Shown in pieces: positions 8,886 to 17,585 of a stretch of 29,444 bases of DNA. Location of the stretch: the NCBI GenBank assembly GCA_030849075.1, contig JASAOO010003218.1:1-29444 (forward strand). Reading direction: 5' to 3'. The position numbers and the translations under genes were made by a program. Origin of the DNA: Zelonia costaricensis. Lineage: Eukaryota; Euglenozoa; Kinetoplastea; Trypanosomatida; Trypanosomatidae. Position 1 is the first letter of the stretch. The number at the start of each line of letters is the position of its first letter. The notes below the pieces were generated by a model. That model was given only the letters and a program-made list of their open reading frames with translations, made no database searches and had not been told where the DNA came from.

Positions 8886-8920
8886 AGCGGTGCGGTTATG
8901 CGGTGATGATGATGATGAGT

Positions 8921-8940
8921 GGGAGGAGGGGTGGGTGGGG
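8921..8940 (+). other. G-quadruplex-capable sequence
   Basis: G tracts at 8921-8923, 8928-8931, 8933-8935 and 8937-8940 with loops of four, one and one base lie on the plus (template) strand about 150 bases upstream of the DHHC start codon. Confidence 0.6.
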
Positions 8941-9670
8941 ACGGAAACCAACGATGCACAACAGATGGGGGTGACGACGGCAGCGAAGCCGCTGACCCAC
9001 GGGTCGGCGGCGGGGCGGTGAGGGGGGGGGGAGGGATGCCCGCCACGATGATGCGTACGTGCGAGAGACGGCAAGGAAGGGAAAGGTGATGGGAGGGGGG
9101 GGGGGAAGAGGCAGGACGACGGGATGGCGAAGGAGGGCATTGAGCGCCGTTCTGGGAATTCATGTGAGGGTGCAGGGAGACGAGGTTGCGGGCGGCGTGG
9201 CCGGTGGCCTCGCACGCGACTGTCGCCTCTCCTGCGCTCTCCCACTCCCCACCTCCGCCCCTCTGCCCCCCCCTTTCCCGCATGCGCCCACCACCAGAAG
9301 ATCGCGGTACCCTCGCGTCACACGAAAGCGCTGACTCTCCGGCACGGACACCCGTCTTAGACAGAGATGGAGCATGAGGAGGAGGGGTTGGGGAGGGGGG
9401 GGAGAGGTGAACGCCAAAAAAACGCGCAAGCGAGGTGCCGTGCGGTGCTGCGGAGACGATGAGCCGTGCGCTGCCGCCGCGACAACGTGGGGCTTCGTGT
9501 GCGTCTTGTGCGTTCTGCGTTTGTTGAGTAACTCAAACACGTGGGCCAGCGGTACACAGGAGTTGGCGCGAGATTGCGCCTGCGTGGAGGGGCACGAGAA
9601 GAAGGGAGCAGGAAGACAAGGCAGAGAGAGAGCCGGTGCGCCACCCTCACACACAGCTGTGATGCACGCA

Positions 9671-12600
9671 TCAGTGCATCTCCGCGCTGCCCTCCACAGG
9701 CATGCCGTGAAGCGGGTCGACGTGCCGCCGCTTGTCCGGTCCACCGAGCGCCGGCTCCTCCGCCTCCATCATGCGCTGTAGGTCCGCGTCGAAGTCCGTC
9801 GGGGAGTCGCTCAGCGCCGCCGCCGCAGCCGCAGGGGACGCCTGCTGTCCGGCCGACGGCGTTGGCGCCGCGCCGTTGCCGCCGTGGCCCTCACCCACCA
9901 CCGGCATCGACGTCGTGGGTCGGGAGAAGGGCGACATGAGGCGGTCATGCATCACCGCAGCGGGCTGGAACGCCGTGACGATAGCGGACGCCGTGGTGGC
10001 CTCGTCCTCGTCCACTACGCCGCTGACGCTGACGCTGGGCTCCAGCTGGTCCGTGGGACTCACGCCGCTGTGCTCGGCCCTGGCTGCCACTGCTGCTGCC
10101 GCGCCGGGCCGCTCCTCCGCACCCCCCGACGCCGTCATCGACCCGGACGCACCCGGCACGACGGCGGCCGAACCTGGCGCGCGATGAGAGAAGACGGCAT
10201 CTCTGCCAGCGGGACTGTCGGGCTGCTGCTGCCGCAGCGGCGATTGTGCTGCATCCGTCTGGCCAGCCTCGTCGATGATGCTGGCGAGAACACCGCTGCT
10301 GCTGCTGCTGCTGCGCTCGCTCTCACCGTCCACCGCCCCCCTCCCGTCACCGCGCGGGGAGGGAGTCGGGGAGGCCAGCACCTCGGCCCCGCCGTGCATC
10401 GGCTCACTCGCGTCGTCGGCGGAGCTAGAGTCGGCAAGCACCACCCGGTCGCCGCCGTCCTCGTCTCCCGCGTGGGCCACACCGGGGGACAGCGGAGGCA
10501 CGTGCTGCGCACCACCGGTGCTGCCTGCACCCGGCGAGGTGGCGAGGTTCTCTGGCGGCGGCGTGTGCGGCGCGTCGCTGCTGCCGCCGCGGGGCGCGGC
10601 AACGAGGGAGTTGCGCAGGGACGTGCTGCTGGTGTGCTGGTGCTGCGCGAGAGGCAGCAGGGCAGCCGTGCTGCCGCTCATCTTGACCGCATCGAAGCGC
10701 TCCGACACGGGTCGGCGCAGCGGCGTGCCCGCACCGGCGGACCCGCCGCCGCGGCTACCGCCCACCGCGCTGTCCAGGTTAAAGGTGCGGAACGTGGAGC
10801 TGCTGCTGCGCCGCCCCGTGGGGCCGGGCTGATGCTGATAACCGGACTGCGCGGACGACGATGCGAGCGACGGCTGCGGCGTGGTGTGCGCCAGCGAGCC
10901 GCGCTCGTCCTGCGGCGGCAGCAGGGAGTCCACCTCGCCGTCCGCGCCATCCATCTCAGAGCCGCTGCGGGTGCCGGGCACACCCCCCGCAGGGCGCGGC
11001 GGCGTGGCGATGCGCGAAGACGACGAGCCGCCCGCCATCTGCTGCTGCTGCTGATGCGCCACGATGAGGTCCTGGCTGCGGATGCGCCGGTGCACGGAGG
11101 CCCGCTGCGACCACGGCGTGACATCGTAGTCGAGCTGGCGGTGTGCGCTCGCGGAGCGCTGGGCGGCGAAGCTGCCGTCGCGCGACGGGTCGCTGGAGGG
11201 GAGGTTGGCCGGGGGCGGCGAGAGCCCCACCGACGAGAAGGACGGCAGGCCAGCCCCACCCGCGCCCCCCACACCAACGCCCCCACTCGCAGAGACGCTG
11301 AAGCCCGCCAGCGAAGGCGTCGAGAGGCCGGCGGCGCCTGATGTCGCGGCTGCCGGCACCGCGCGGCCGGCGAGAAGCGCCATCTCAGCGAGGCGCCGCT
11401 GCACGTCGACGTAGTCCTGCCACACGCCGTCGTTGCGCCGCTGCCGGCTGAGGCGGGAGTTTGGCGGCAGCATCGGCGCCGTATCCCGCATCACAGTGGC
11501 GACGTCGCCGTCCCCTGCGACGGTGACTGCCGGGACTGCCACGCTGCTGCGGCTCAGCGCGACCTGGCGCTGCTGCTGCTGGCTTTCGACGAAGCGGCGC
11601 ACGGTGTAGCGGATCGCGTCGATCCACTGATCGCGCTGCTCCGGTGTGGCGGCGTAGAGAATGACGCGCTTGGGCAGGCTGGGTGAGACGAGCTCGAAGC
11701 AGTTCACCGTGTCGAGCGAGGGGTCGTCGCGAACCTGGACGACGCGCAGCCCGGCCAGCGGGATGGTGCCACGCACGCGGAAGCGGCCGTTGCTGCACTC
11801 CTCCACGTAGCACATCCAGTCGCTGAAGAGAAACGCCAGCCGCTCGTGCCGACCGCGTCCGAATCGCTTGACGAGGCGGCCGTAGTGGATGAGGGCGCGG
11901 TTCGCGTAGTCCCCCGAGGTGCGAGCCGCTGCTGCGGCTGCGACGACACCGGGCGCCGGCGTCGCGCCGGTCATGCCGCTCCCCTCCGCCACCGTGTGCC
12001 CCGCGTGCGCGCCGCTCACAAGCCCGACACCACCGCCCCCGCTGGTGCCCCCGGGTGAACCGCTGGGCATGTCCATGAGCGCCATGATGCTCGTCACGTC
12101 GTGCAGGCACAGCTCCTCCATCACGAGGTTCACCTCCTCGCTCAGGCGCAGGGCTGCGACGTCGACAAAGCTGTACTGCAGCCGGTCCCGGTCCTTGGGC
12201 AGCAGCGCGCCGCTCTCGACCAGGCAGCGGGCGACGTGGCAGTAGCGACGCAGTGTGTTCAGCGGCGTGGCGAGCAGGTGCAGCAGCGTGCTGAAGCCTT
12301 CCCACGTGGCGGGGATCGGCGGAAGCGGCACGGTGGAGCTGCCGGTCATGGCCGAGCTCGGCCGCTGACGCCGCGCACCACCCGCGCCACTCGACCCACC
12401 CCCGCCCCCGGCGGCGGCGGCCCCGAGCACCTCCGCCGCGAGAAACGGCGCCTTGGCGGCGGACACGGCCCCTCCCGTGCCTGGGCCCGCTGCGGCGGGC
12501 GGCGCTGCCGCTGTCAGTGAGCCCGCCGCCGCCCTGGCCTGCCGCACCTCGGGCGGCGTTGAGAGCTGCACGCGGGCGTCGGCCGGCACCCCGCTCGCCC

Positions 12601-13624
12601 CTAGCGTGCGCCAAACGAAGTCGAGGAAGAGCGCGTGCTGCTGCACGACGTCGCGGTCCGCCTCCGACAGCGCGCCGAGGTCCGTCGCGCCGCACCAGCG
12701 CCACAGCCGCGACAGCCGCAGCAGCAGCGGCGCGGTGCGCTGCGTGTACTTGACGGTGTACATCATGTGCTCCGCCATGTAGTGCCTCATCAGCTCCGCC
12801 CCGAAGAGCTCGCACACCATGGTGCCGATTTCGTTGAAGACGCTACGGGGCCCGGCAGCGGCAGCGGCGGCGGCAGCCGCGGCGGATGGGGAGTGGCGCA
12901 GGGCGGGGACGTGCTTGCGGGTGGTGAGCGAGGGGACGGAGAGGTGCGGGGGGTTGCCTTGCGACTCCTCCGCCGTGCCGGTCTGGTCGCCCGTGCCGCC
13001 GATCGTGGGGTGCAGCTCCTCCACGAGGTACGTGAGGCGCTCGATGACGGTTTCGAGCTGCTGCACCAGCGTGAGGTGCACCATGCACAGCGTGGGGAGG
13101 TTGGCAAAGAGGTCCCAGTACTGACTGAAGGTCAGCGGCACCCGCGTCAGCGCGCACGCAGGCGTCGTCACGGTGGTGCCCTTCTTCTTCTTCGCCGCCC
13201 CGCTGCTGCTGCTGGACTTGTGGAGGCGGCCAGCGGTCTTGCCCGCCTTGGTGGTGGCGACCGGCGGCAGCGAGGCGGCGGCGAGGTCTTCCACTCGCGC
13301 GCCCGTGAGAGCCGGCTGTGGTGCCTGCCTGCGCCCCGCCGCTGCCTCCGCCGCCGCCGTGGCGGTCTCGAGCGGCGCAGAGGCGGCATGTTTGCTGGGC
13401 GAGCCGAAGCGGCTGAGCGTGGAGGCGGCGGACGAGGAGCTGAGCAGCGGCGTGGCGGTGGTGACGAGCGGGCGCTGGCTGGGCGGCAGGCAAACCTCGG
13501 CGAGGGGGTCGTGCAGGTTCTCCAGGACGTAGTTGAGCTGCGCCAGCGACGTCTCCTCGTCCTGAAGGAGACGTCGCAGCACGCGCAGGCACACCACCGC
13601 CGCATCGGCCGCCGTGGTCTGCAT
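9671..13624 (-). CDS. candidate Dbl-family RhoGEF (DH-PH protein) with long disordered C-terminus
   Basis: This 1317-residue protein reads as a divergent guanine-nucleotide exchange factor for Rho/Rac-type GTPases. DH-like helices appear in four blocks: LRRLLQDEETSLAQLNYVLE (16-35, like conserved region 1), FSQYWDLFANLPTLCMVHL (166-184), FNEIGTMVCELFGAELMRHY (263-282, like region 2) and LLATPLNTLRRYCHVARCLV (450-469, like region 3). Low-complexity inserts separate them (50-160, 205-260, 345-437). A PH-like domain follows at about 575-680, with RALIHYGRLVKRF at its start and EQRDQWIDAIRYTVRRF in its final helix. Residues 690-1317 are Ser, Gly, Pro and Gln rich with no fold I recognise. The start at 13624 is the first ATG of the frame. 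The DH assignment rests on pattern and on the PH that follows, so exchange activity is unproven; a catalytically dead scaffold is possible. Confidence 0.75.
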   Translation of the reverse strand: MQTTAADAAVVCLRVLRRLLQDEETSLAQLNYVLENLHDPLAEVCLPPSQRPLVTTATPLLSSSSAASTLSRFGSPSKHAASAPLETATAAAEAAAGRRQAPQPALTGARVEDLAAASLPPVATTKAGKTAGRLHKSSSSSGAAKKKKGTTVTTPACALTRVPLTFSQYWDLFANLPTLCMVHLTLVQQLETVIERLTYLVEELHPTIGGTGDQTGTAEESQGNPPHLSVPSLTTRKHVPALRHSPSAAAAAAAAAAGPRSVFNEIGTMVCELFGAELMRHYMAEHMMYTVKYTQRTAPLLLRLSRLWRWCGATDLGALSEADRDVVQQHALFLDFVWRTLGASGVPADARVQLSTPPEVRQARAAAGSLTAAAPPAAAGPGTGGAVSAAKAPFLAAEVLGAAAAGGGGGSSGAGGARRQRPSSAMTGSSTVPLPPIPATWEGFSTLLHLLATPLNTLRRYCHVARCLVESGALLPKDRDRLQYSFVDVAALRLSEEVNLVMEELCLHDVTSIMALMDMPSGSPGGTSGGGGVGLVSGAHAGHTVAEGSGMTGATPAPGVVAAAAAARTSGDYANRALIHYGRLVKRFGRGRHERLAFLFSDWMCYVEECSNGRFRVRGTIPLAGLRVVQVRDDPSLDTVNCFELVSPSLPKRVILYAATPEQRDQWIDAIRYTVRRFVESQQQQRQVALSRSSVAVPAVTVAGDGDVATVMRDTAPMLPPNSRLSRQRRNDGVWQDYVDVQRRLAEMALLAGRAVPAAATSGAAGLSTPSLAGFSVSASGGVGVGGAGGAGLPSFSSVGLSPPPANLPSSDPSRDGSFAAQRSASAHRQLDYDVTPWSQRASVHRRIRSQDLIVAHQQQQQMAGGSSSSRIATPPRPAGGVPGTRSGSEMDGADGEVDSLLPPQDERGSLAHTTPQPSLASSSAQSGYQHQPGPTGRRSSSSTFRTFNLDSAVGGSRGGGSAGAGTPLRRPVSERFDAVKMSGSTAALLPLAQHQHTSSTSLRNSLVAAPRGGSSDAPHTPPPENLATSPGAGSTGGAQHVPPLSPGVAHAGDEDGGDRVVLADSSSADDASEPMHGGAEVLASPTPSPRGDGRGAVDGESERSSSSSSGVLASIIDEAGQTDAAQSPLRQQQPDSPAGRDAVFSHRAPGSAAVVPGASGSMTASGGAEERPGAAAAVAARAEHSGVSPTDQLEPSVSVSGVVDEDEATTASAIVTAFQPAAVMHDRLMSPFSRPTTSMPVVGEGHGGNGAAPTPSAGQQASPAAAAAALSDSPTDFDADLQRMMEAEEPALGGPDKRRHVDPLHGMPVEGSAEMH

Positions 13625-14207
13625 TTGTATTACCGCGCGGGAAAGACCGGGAATGGGAGGGGAGTAGGGGATCCAGGAGAGAGACGAGCGGGCAACAAGG
13701 AGGGGGGGGGAGGGGAGGTGCGCGATCTGAGGGTACTGGTGGAGGTCAGGGGAGCGGAGGGGGAGAGAGGATGCGGGGCGTCAGTGTGTGTGTGTGTGTG
13801 TTTGTGTGTGGATGTGGAAAACCAAGGCCAGCGCGCAGCGTGTGCGCCGCTGCCGAGTGCTGCATGTGCAGTTGTGGAATAGCAGAAAGGGAGTCGGTAG
13901 TGGTGAGAAGCAGAAGAGCCCTGGGCGTCACGATGAGGATGCAGCGGCCTCCTCACCCCGCTCCCCTCAAGTCCGCTCTCTCCCATGGTTTTGTGCGTGT
14001 ACGGGCCCTCCCCGTCTCCCCTCTCCCTCCTGCTGGAGGGCACCGTCGGCGCCGCTGTGGCGGCGGTCCACCGCTGTCCCCAGAGTCGCGCGGAAGCGGA
14101 GTTCTTCGCTTTGCTGATGGAGCTGCGGCATCCGCAGGAAGAGGCGCACGCTTCCACTTCGACCTCACTTCCTCGATACACACACACACACACGCATAAG
14201 GTGAGCC
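13625..14207 (-). other. intergenic region between the ARM-like gene and the RhoGEF-like gene
   Basis: This 583-base stretch contains the purine-rich (plus strand) leader region of the RhoGEF-like gene, GT repeats at 13784-13801 and an AC repeat at 14178-14193 close to the stop codon of the ARM-like gene. No protein-like frame is seen. Confidence 0.7.
13727..13775 (-). promoter_or_regulatory. predicted polypyrimidine tract and trans-splice acceptors of the RhoGEF-like gene
   Basis: On the minus strand a CT-rich tract (about 13773-13740) is followed by AG at 13737-13736 and again at 13728-13727. The next 100 bases up to the ATG contain no AG and are themselves strongly pyrimidine-rich, so these two are the only candidates that keep the start codon. 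Confidence 0.5.
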
Positions 14208-16346
14208 TCACCGCAGCTCCCGCCCGTCCATGCACTCCAGCAGACGGCCAATGCGCTTCCGATGCAGCTCCGCCTCCCGCTGCATCGCGGCGTGCGCGGC
14301 ACCGGCACCGACGCTACCGCCGCCGCCGCTGGCCGCCGCACCCGCCGCTGCACTGGCACCGGTCATCGCCAGGACGCTCCCGCCACCCACGCCGGCACCG
14401 CCCGTCCCGCCCACACCGGCACCACCGCTACCACCCGCCGCGTTGCCTGCTGCCGCTGCTGCTGCCGCTGCTGCGCCAGTGCCCCCCGTGCTGCCTTGCG
14501 GCACCACAAAGGAGTGTGGCTGGAAGGCGTGGCGCAGGTCCTGCAGCTGGACCACGGAGGGCAGCACGTTGCCCAGCCCATTCGCAAAGAACCAGTCCCG
14601 CACGGCGGAGTCGAACTTGGAGGCGCTGCCGAAGTCGGTGGAGAAGGGGAGGTGCTGCCCGTCGCGCCCGAGGGGGTTGTCGTGCACGGCGTTCTCTAGC
14701 ATGCGCTGAAGGAGCGGGTCGGGGCTCGGCTCCACGTGACCCCCGGCGCTGCCGACCCGCCCCGCCGCGGTGGGGCCCTCCTGCGCCCGGCTGGCGGCTG
14801 CCACGTAGCGCCGCAGCGGCGTCACCTGCTGCAGCAGCACGCTGATCGTGTTGAGCACGGCGGCCCGCACCGGGGTGGGCATGAAGGGGCAGTAGGCGAG
14901 GTTCAGCATCGCCGTCACCCCACCCGTCTGCACGAGGCGGCGGAGGCTGGAGGGGTTGTAGTGGCACGCCGCCTCCACGGCATCGACAAGGGCCACCACG
15001 ACACGCACCAGTGCCGTGTCCACGGCGACCGGCGCCCGGCCAGGGGCCTCCCGCACCCCCGCAGCGACCAGCGCGGCGGACGTGTTGAAGGAGGCCTGGC
15101 GCTGGTGGATGTCGCTGGGTTTGAGACGGGCGCCGATCGCGCCGCCGCTGCCGAGGGTGCTGGCGCTGCTGTTGCTGAGGAAGCTGCCGCCGGCCCCGAC
15201 ACGTCGCGTACGCGCGCGCCGCTGGGGCTGCAGCTGCTGCTGCTGGGCTTGCTGCCCTTCCCCTTCCCGCGACTCGAGCTCGCGGCGCTGCAGCGTGAAG
15301 AGGGCCTCGGCGTGGCTGCGCAGGCACTGGAACACCTCCGTGGCGTAGTACAGGAGGCACCCCTCCGAACAACTGCGCCGCTGGTGATAGAGCATGATGC
15401 AAGTACCCTGGATGTAGCGGAGGGCCAGCTCCTGCTCCTCGTACGTGACCGCCGTGGTCGCACGCGCGAGCTGGTTCTCGCGCGGCGGCGGCGACAGCGG
15501 CGTCGGCGCCGCCCCACCGCCCGCCGCATCGCCCCCTCCACCACCACCACCGGGGGCAACAGCGGCACTGCGCATCAGCGTTGGCAGGGTCGTCCACTGC
15601 AGCGCCGCGTCGCTGGAAAGCTGGATGCTAATGGGCATGCCGGTGCTCATGGCATTGCGCACCTCGAGCCGGGGGACGAGGATGGAGTTGAAGACGGCGC
15701 TCGTGTAGTCGACCCCTTCCAGCGCGTGCTGGACCACGTCCCAGGAGGGACTCCGCAGCACGTTGGCACTGCGCGCCGCGGCGGCGGCCCGGCGGTGTCG
15801 GCGCCGCGCGTCGTCCAGCGCGGGGGACGCCGCCGCTGCTGCTGCTGCTGCCGCGGCCGAGCCGTGCCGCGGGCTGTGGCTGTGGGACGGCTGGTGCTGG
15901 TGGAAGTCGTGTGCGGCGACGGCGAGGGAGGAGCCGCCAAGCACCTCCACACGCACCGCGTCGTAGGGCGGCAGCACCAGCTCGGCACCGAGGCCACCGC
16001 CGCTACTGCTGCCGGTGCCGCGCCGTGGCTTGGCGGCCTGCAGCCGCAGGCGCTCCGCCGCCTCCACCGCCGCCTGCGTCGTCCACTCGAGCAGCAGCGC
16101 CGTGGCCTCCTTCAGCCCCTCCACCCGCACCACGTGCAGCTTCGACGTCATCTTCTGCATGCTGCCCCGCAGCCGCGCCGCCACCTCCCGCTCCGCCGCC
16201 TCGCGGCACGCGAGTTGCAGGAACGGCGTCGTGTAGAAGGCGTCCACGACGGCAGCCGCGGCGATGGCGTCGCTGCCGGTGCGCAGGCTGTCGGGCACGG
16301 CGCGGGGTGCTGCCCCGCGGCGGTACTGCGCCGCGCGACGCAGCAT
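14208..16346 (-). CDS. unrecognised protein with armadillo-like helices (5' end uncertain)
   Basis: The conservative reading gives 712 residues from the ATG at 16346. The ordered parts are helical: about 30-105, 200-262 (including GVDYTSAVFNSILVPRLEVR), 295-356 (a Cys-rich stretch) and 443-515. The last, VALVDAVEAACHYNPSSLRR then LVQTGGVTAMLNLAYCPFMP and VRAAVLNTISVLLQQ, resembles armadillo/HEAT repeats. Ala, Gly, Ser, His and Gln runs separate them, and the end (690-712) is a charged helix. I do not recognise the family; it may be kinetoplastid-specific. The frame stays open upstream through 16347-16757 with plausible codon use, then through a poly-C tract containing an undetermined base (16764), to another ATG at 16958. 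That reading would add 204 residues, but its frame across the homopolymer cannot be trusted. Confidence 0.75.
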   Translation of the reverse strand: MLRRAAQYRRGAAPRAVPDSLRTGSDAIAAAAVVDAFYTTPFLQLACREAAEREVAARLRGSMQKMTSKLHVVRVEGLKEATALLLEWTTQAAVEAAERLRLQAAKPRRGTGSSSGGGLGAELVLPPYDAVRVEVLGGSSLAVAAHDFHQHQPSHSHSPRHGSAAAAAAAAAASPALDDARRRHRRAAAAARSANVLRSPSWDVVQHALEGVDYTSAVFNSILVPRLEVRNAMSTGMPISIQLSSDAALQWTTLPTLMRSAAVAPGGGGGGGDAAGGGAAPTPLSPPPRENQLARATTAVTYEEQELALRYIQGTCIMLYHQRRSCSEGCLLYYATEVFQCLRSHAEALFTLQRRELESREGEGQQAQQQQLQPQRRARTRRVGAGGSFLSNSSASTLGSGGAIGARLKPSDIHQRQASFNTSAALVAAGVREAPGRAPVAVDTALVRVVVALVDAVEAACHYNPSSLRRLVQTGGVTAMLNLAYCPFMPTPVRAAVLNTISVLLQQVTPLRRYVAAASRAQEGPTAAGRVGSAGGHVEPSPDPLLQRMLENAVHDNPLGRDGQHLPFSTDFGSASKFDSAVRDWFFANGLGNVLPSVVQLQDLRHAFQPHSFVVPQGSTGGTGAAAAAAAAAGNAAGGSGGAGVGGTGGAGVGGGSVLAMTGASAAAGAAASGGGGSVGAGAAHAAMQREAELHRKRIGRLLECMDGRELR

Positions 16347-16755
16347 CGTCGGCGAGCCCTCCGCCGCGGCGAGACCGCCGCTGCTGCAGCTGCTGTCCGC
16401 CGCGGTTGACTGTCCAGGGGGCTGCGGTTGGGCGGGGCTGGTGTGGCCGCCCTGACGCTCCTCCTCACTCAGCCGCCTCTTCTCGTCCGTCCCGGCAGAG
16501 AGGCGCAGGCGCGGGCGCCGCAGCAGCTGCTGTTGGCGTGATGCTACTGCGGTGAGAGAGGAGCCTGCAGCCGCCACTGCCGTTGCCGTGGTGGTGCTGC
16601 TGGGATCCTGAAAATGGCGGCGGTGCGAGTGCTGTGCCCGTGAGTTGAAGTAGTACGGGTCGTTGATGTTGTGACGGTGGAGTAGCTGCAGCGCGCTGGC
16701 AGCGAAGAGGCCTCCTCCCGGTGCCGTGGTTGGTGATCGTGCGAAGGGGGTTGCG

Positions 16756-16804
16756 CTACCGCCNGGGGGGGGTGGGGGGGGGGGGGGGGGCGGGGGGGGG
16801 GGGG
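16756..16804 (-). promoter_or_regulatory. poly-C tract with assembly ambiguity; possible trans-splice acceptor of the ARM-like gene
   Basis: Bases 16765-16804 are G on the plus strand except for single T (16773) and C (16791) interruptions, and base 16764 is N. On the transcript this is an almost pure C tract of about 40 bases followed by its first AG at 16757-16756. If spliced here, the first ATG in any frame is at 16346, giving a 409-base leader. Confidence 0.5.
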
Positions 16805-16911
16805 AGATCCACTGCACACGCGATTGAGGAAGCGGCGATGGTGCGCAGCGTGCTTGTGTTGGTGCGTGCGTAGTGCGCCGCGCAGAGACGGCGGTGGCGA
16901 GCGCAATGACG

Positions 16912-16935
16912 CACACACACACACACACACACACA
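16912..16935. repeat. CA microsatellite
   Basis: Twelve CA units on the plus strand. If the ARM-like gene started at 16958 this array would encode alternating Val-Cys in a signal-peptide-like segment, but a leader location is more likely. Confidence 0.95.
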
Positions 16936-17162
16936 AACGCACTTGGCGCTACCGTCATGTGTGGGTGTGAATGGGGTTGCGGGGGTGGGGTGGGGAGCGA
17001 AGAGGTGGTGGTGGGAGAAGCATACGGGGGAGGGAAAGGCGGGGGTTGAGGGGGGCGGAGGCGCAGGCGGAGGAAGCGGGTCATCGCGAGCGAGAAGCTG
17101 ACCCTCTGTACGTCGTCATGTCTGTCCTTGCGGGCCTTCATGTAAGGCACCAGACACGGACA

Positions 17163-17178
17163 GGGTGGGTGGGTGGGG
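17163..17178 (+). other. G-quadruplex-capable sequence
   Basis: G tracts at 17163-17165, 17167-17169, 17171-17173 and 17175-17178 are each separated by a single T on the plus (template) strand. Single-base loops favour a very stable parallel quadruplex. Confidence 0.7.
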
Positions 17179-17585
17179 AGGTGGAAGGACCTGCATCCAT
17201 CGAGCACGCGCACATGCTCGTCCCGAGGCGGGCGTCACCTGCCGCCTCCCCCCTCCTTTTAGCGGTGCCGCGTGCGCTGCGTTTCGAGTTCGCGACGGGG
17301 AGGGGAAAGCAACAACAGAACAGAACGAACCGCGTCTTAGTCCAGCGAGCGATGACGCAGTCAACAGGGGGTGTGAACATGGGGAGGTGGGAGGTGGGGT
17401 GTGGTGTGCCAGTCGAGTCCATACACATCATCAACGAAGAAGAAGAGCTCAAGGGAAGCACGGCACGGTGCGAGTGCGCTCTGCTGCTTGTGTGGTCCGT
17501 GCACGACGCCGCGCTTCCTTCGTCGCCCCCCCCCTCCCCTCTTCCCCTCTGTGACCGCATCGCCACGGGGATGGGCCTGATGACC

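Larger units (their letters stand above)
8771..9670 (-). other. intergenic region between the RhoGEF-like gene and the DHHC gene
   Basis: This 900-base stretch holds the DHHC leader, a GAT/GATG-type short repeat (about 8902-8918), a G-quadruplex-capable segment (8921-8940), several G-runs on the plus strand near 9021-9029 and 9097-9106, and one plus-strand poly-C run (about 9265-9273). The remainder should be the 3' UTR of the RhoGEF-like gene. No protein-like frame is seen. Confidence 0.7.
16347..17585 (-). other. intergenic region and uncertain 5' end of the ARM-like gene
   Basis: This 1.24 kb stretch includes an ATG-free but open 410-base segment (16347-16757), the 40-base G/C homopolymer with the N, a CA microsatellite (16912-16935), a G-quadruplex-capable segment (17163-17178) and a plus-strand pyrimidine tract (about 17526-17550) just beyond the stop codon of the glucosidase II beta-like gene. 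Apart from the possible N-terminal extension of the ARM-like protein, no protein-like frame is seen. Confidence 0.65.

Noticed and set aside
7658..8974. Plus-strand frame of 438 codons antisense to the DHHC gene
   Set aside because: Composition is that of an antisense shadow and it runs out into intergenic repeats.
9884..11341. Plus-strand frame of 485 codons antisense to the RhoGEF-like gene
   Set aside because: Arg/His/Ala-rich shadow of the low-complexity C-terminal half of the minus-strand gene; no domain.
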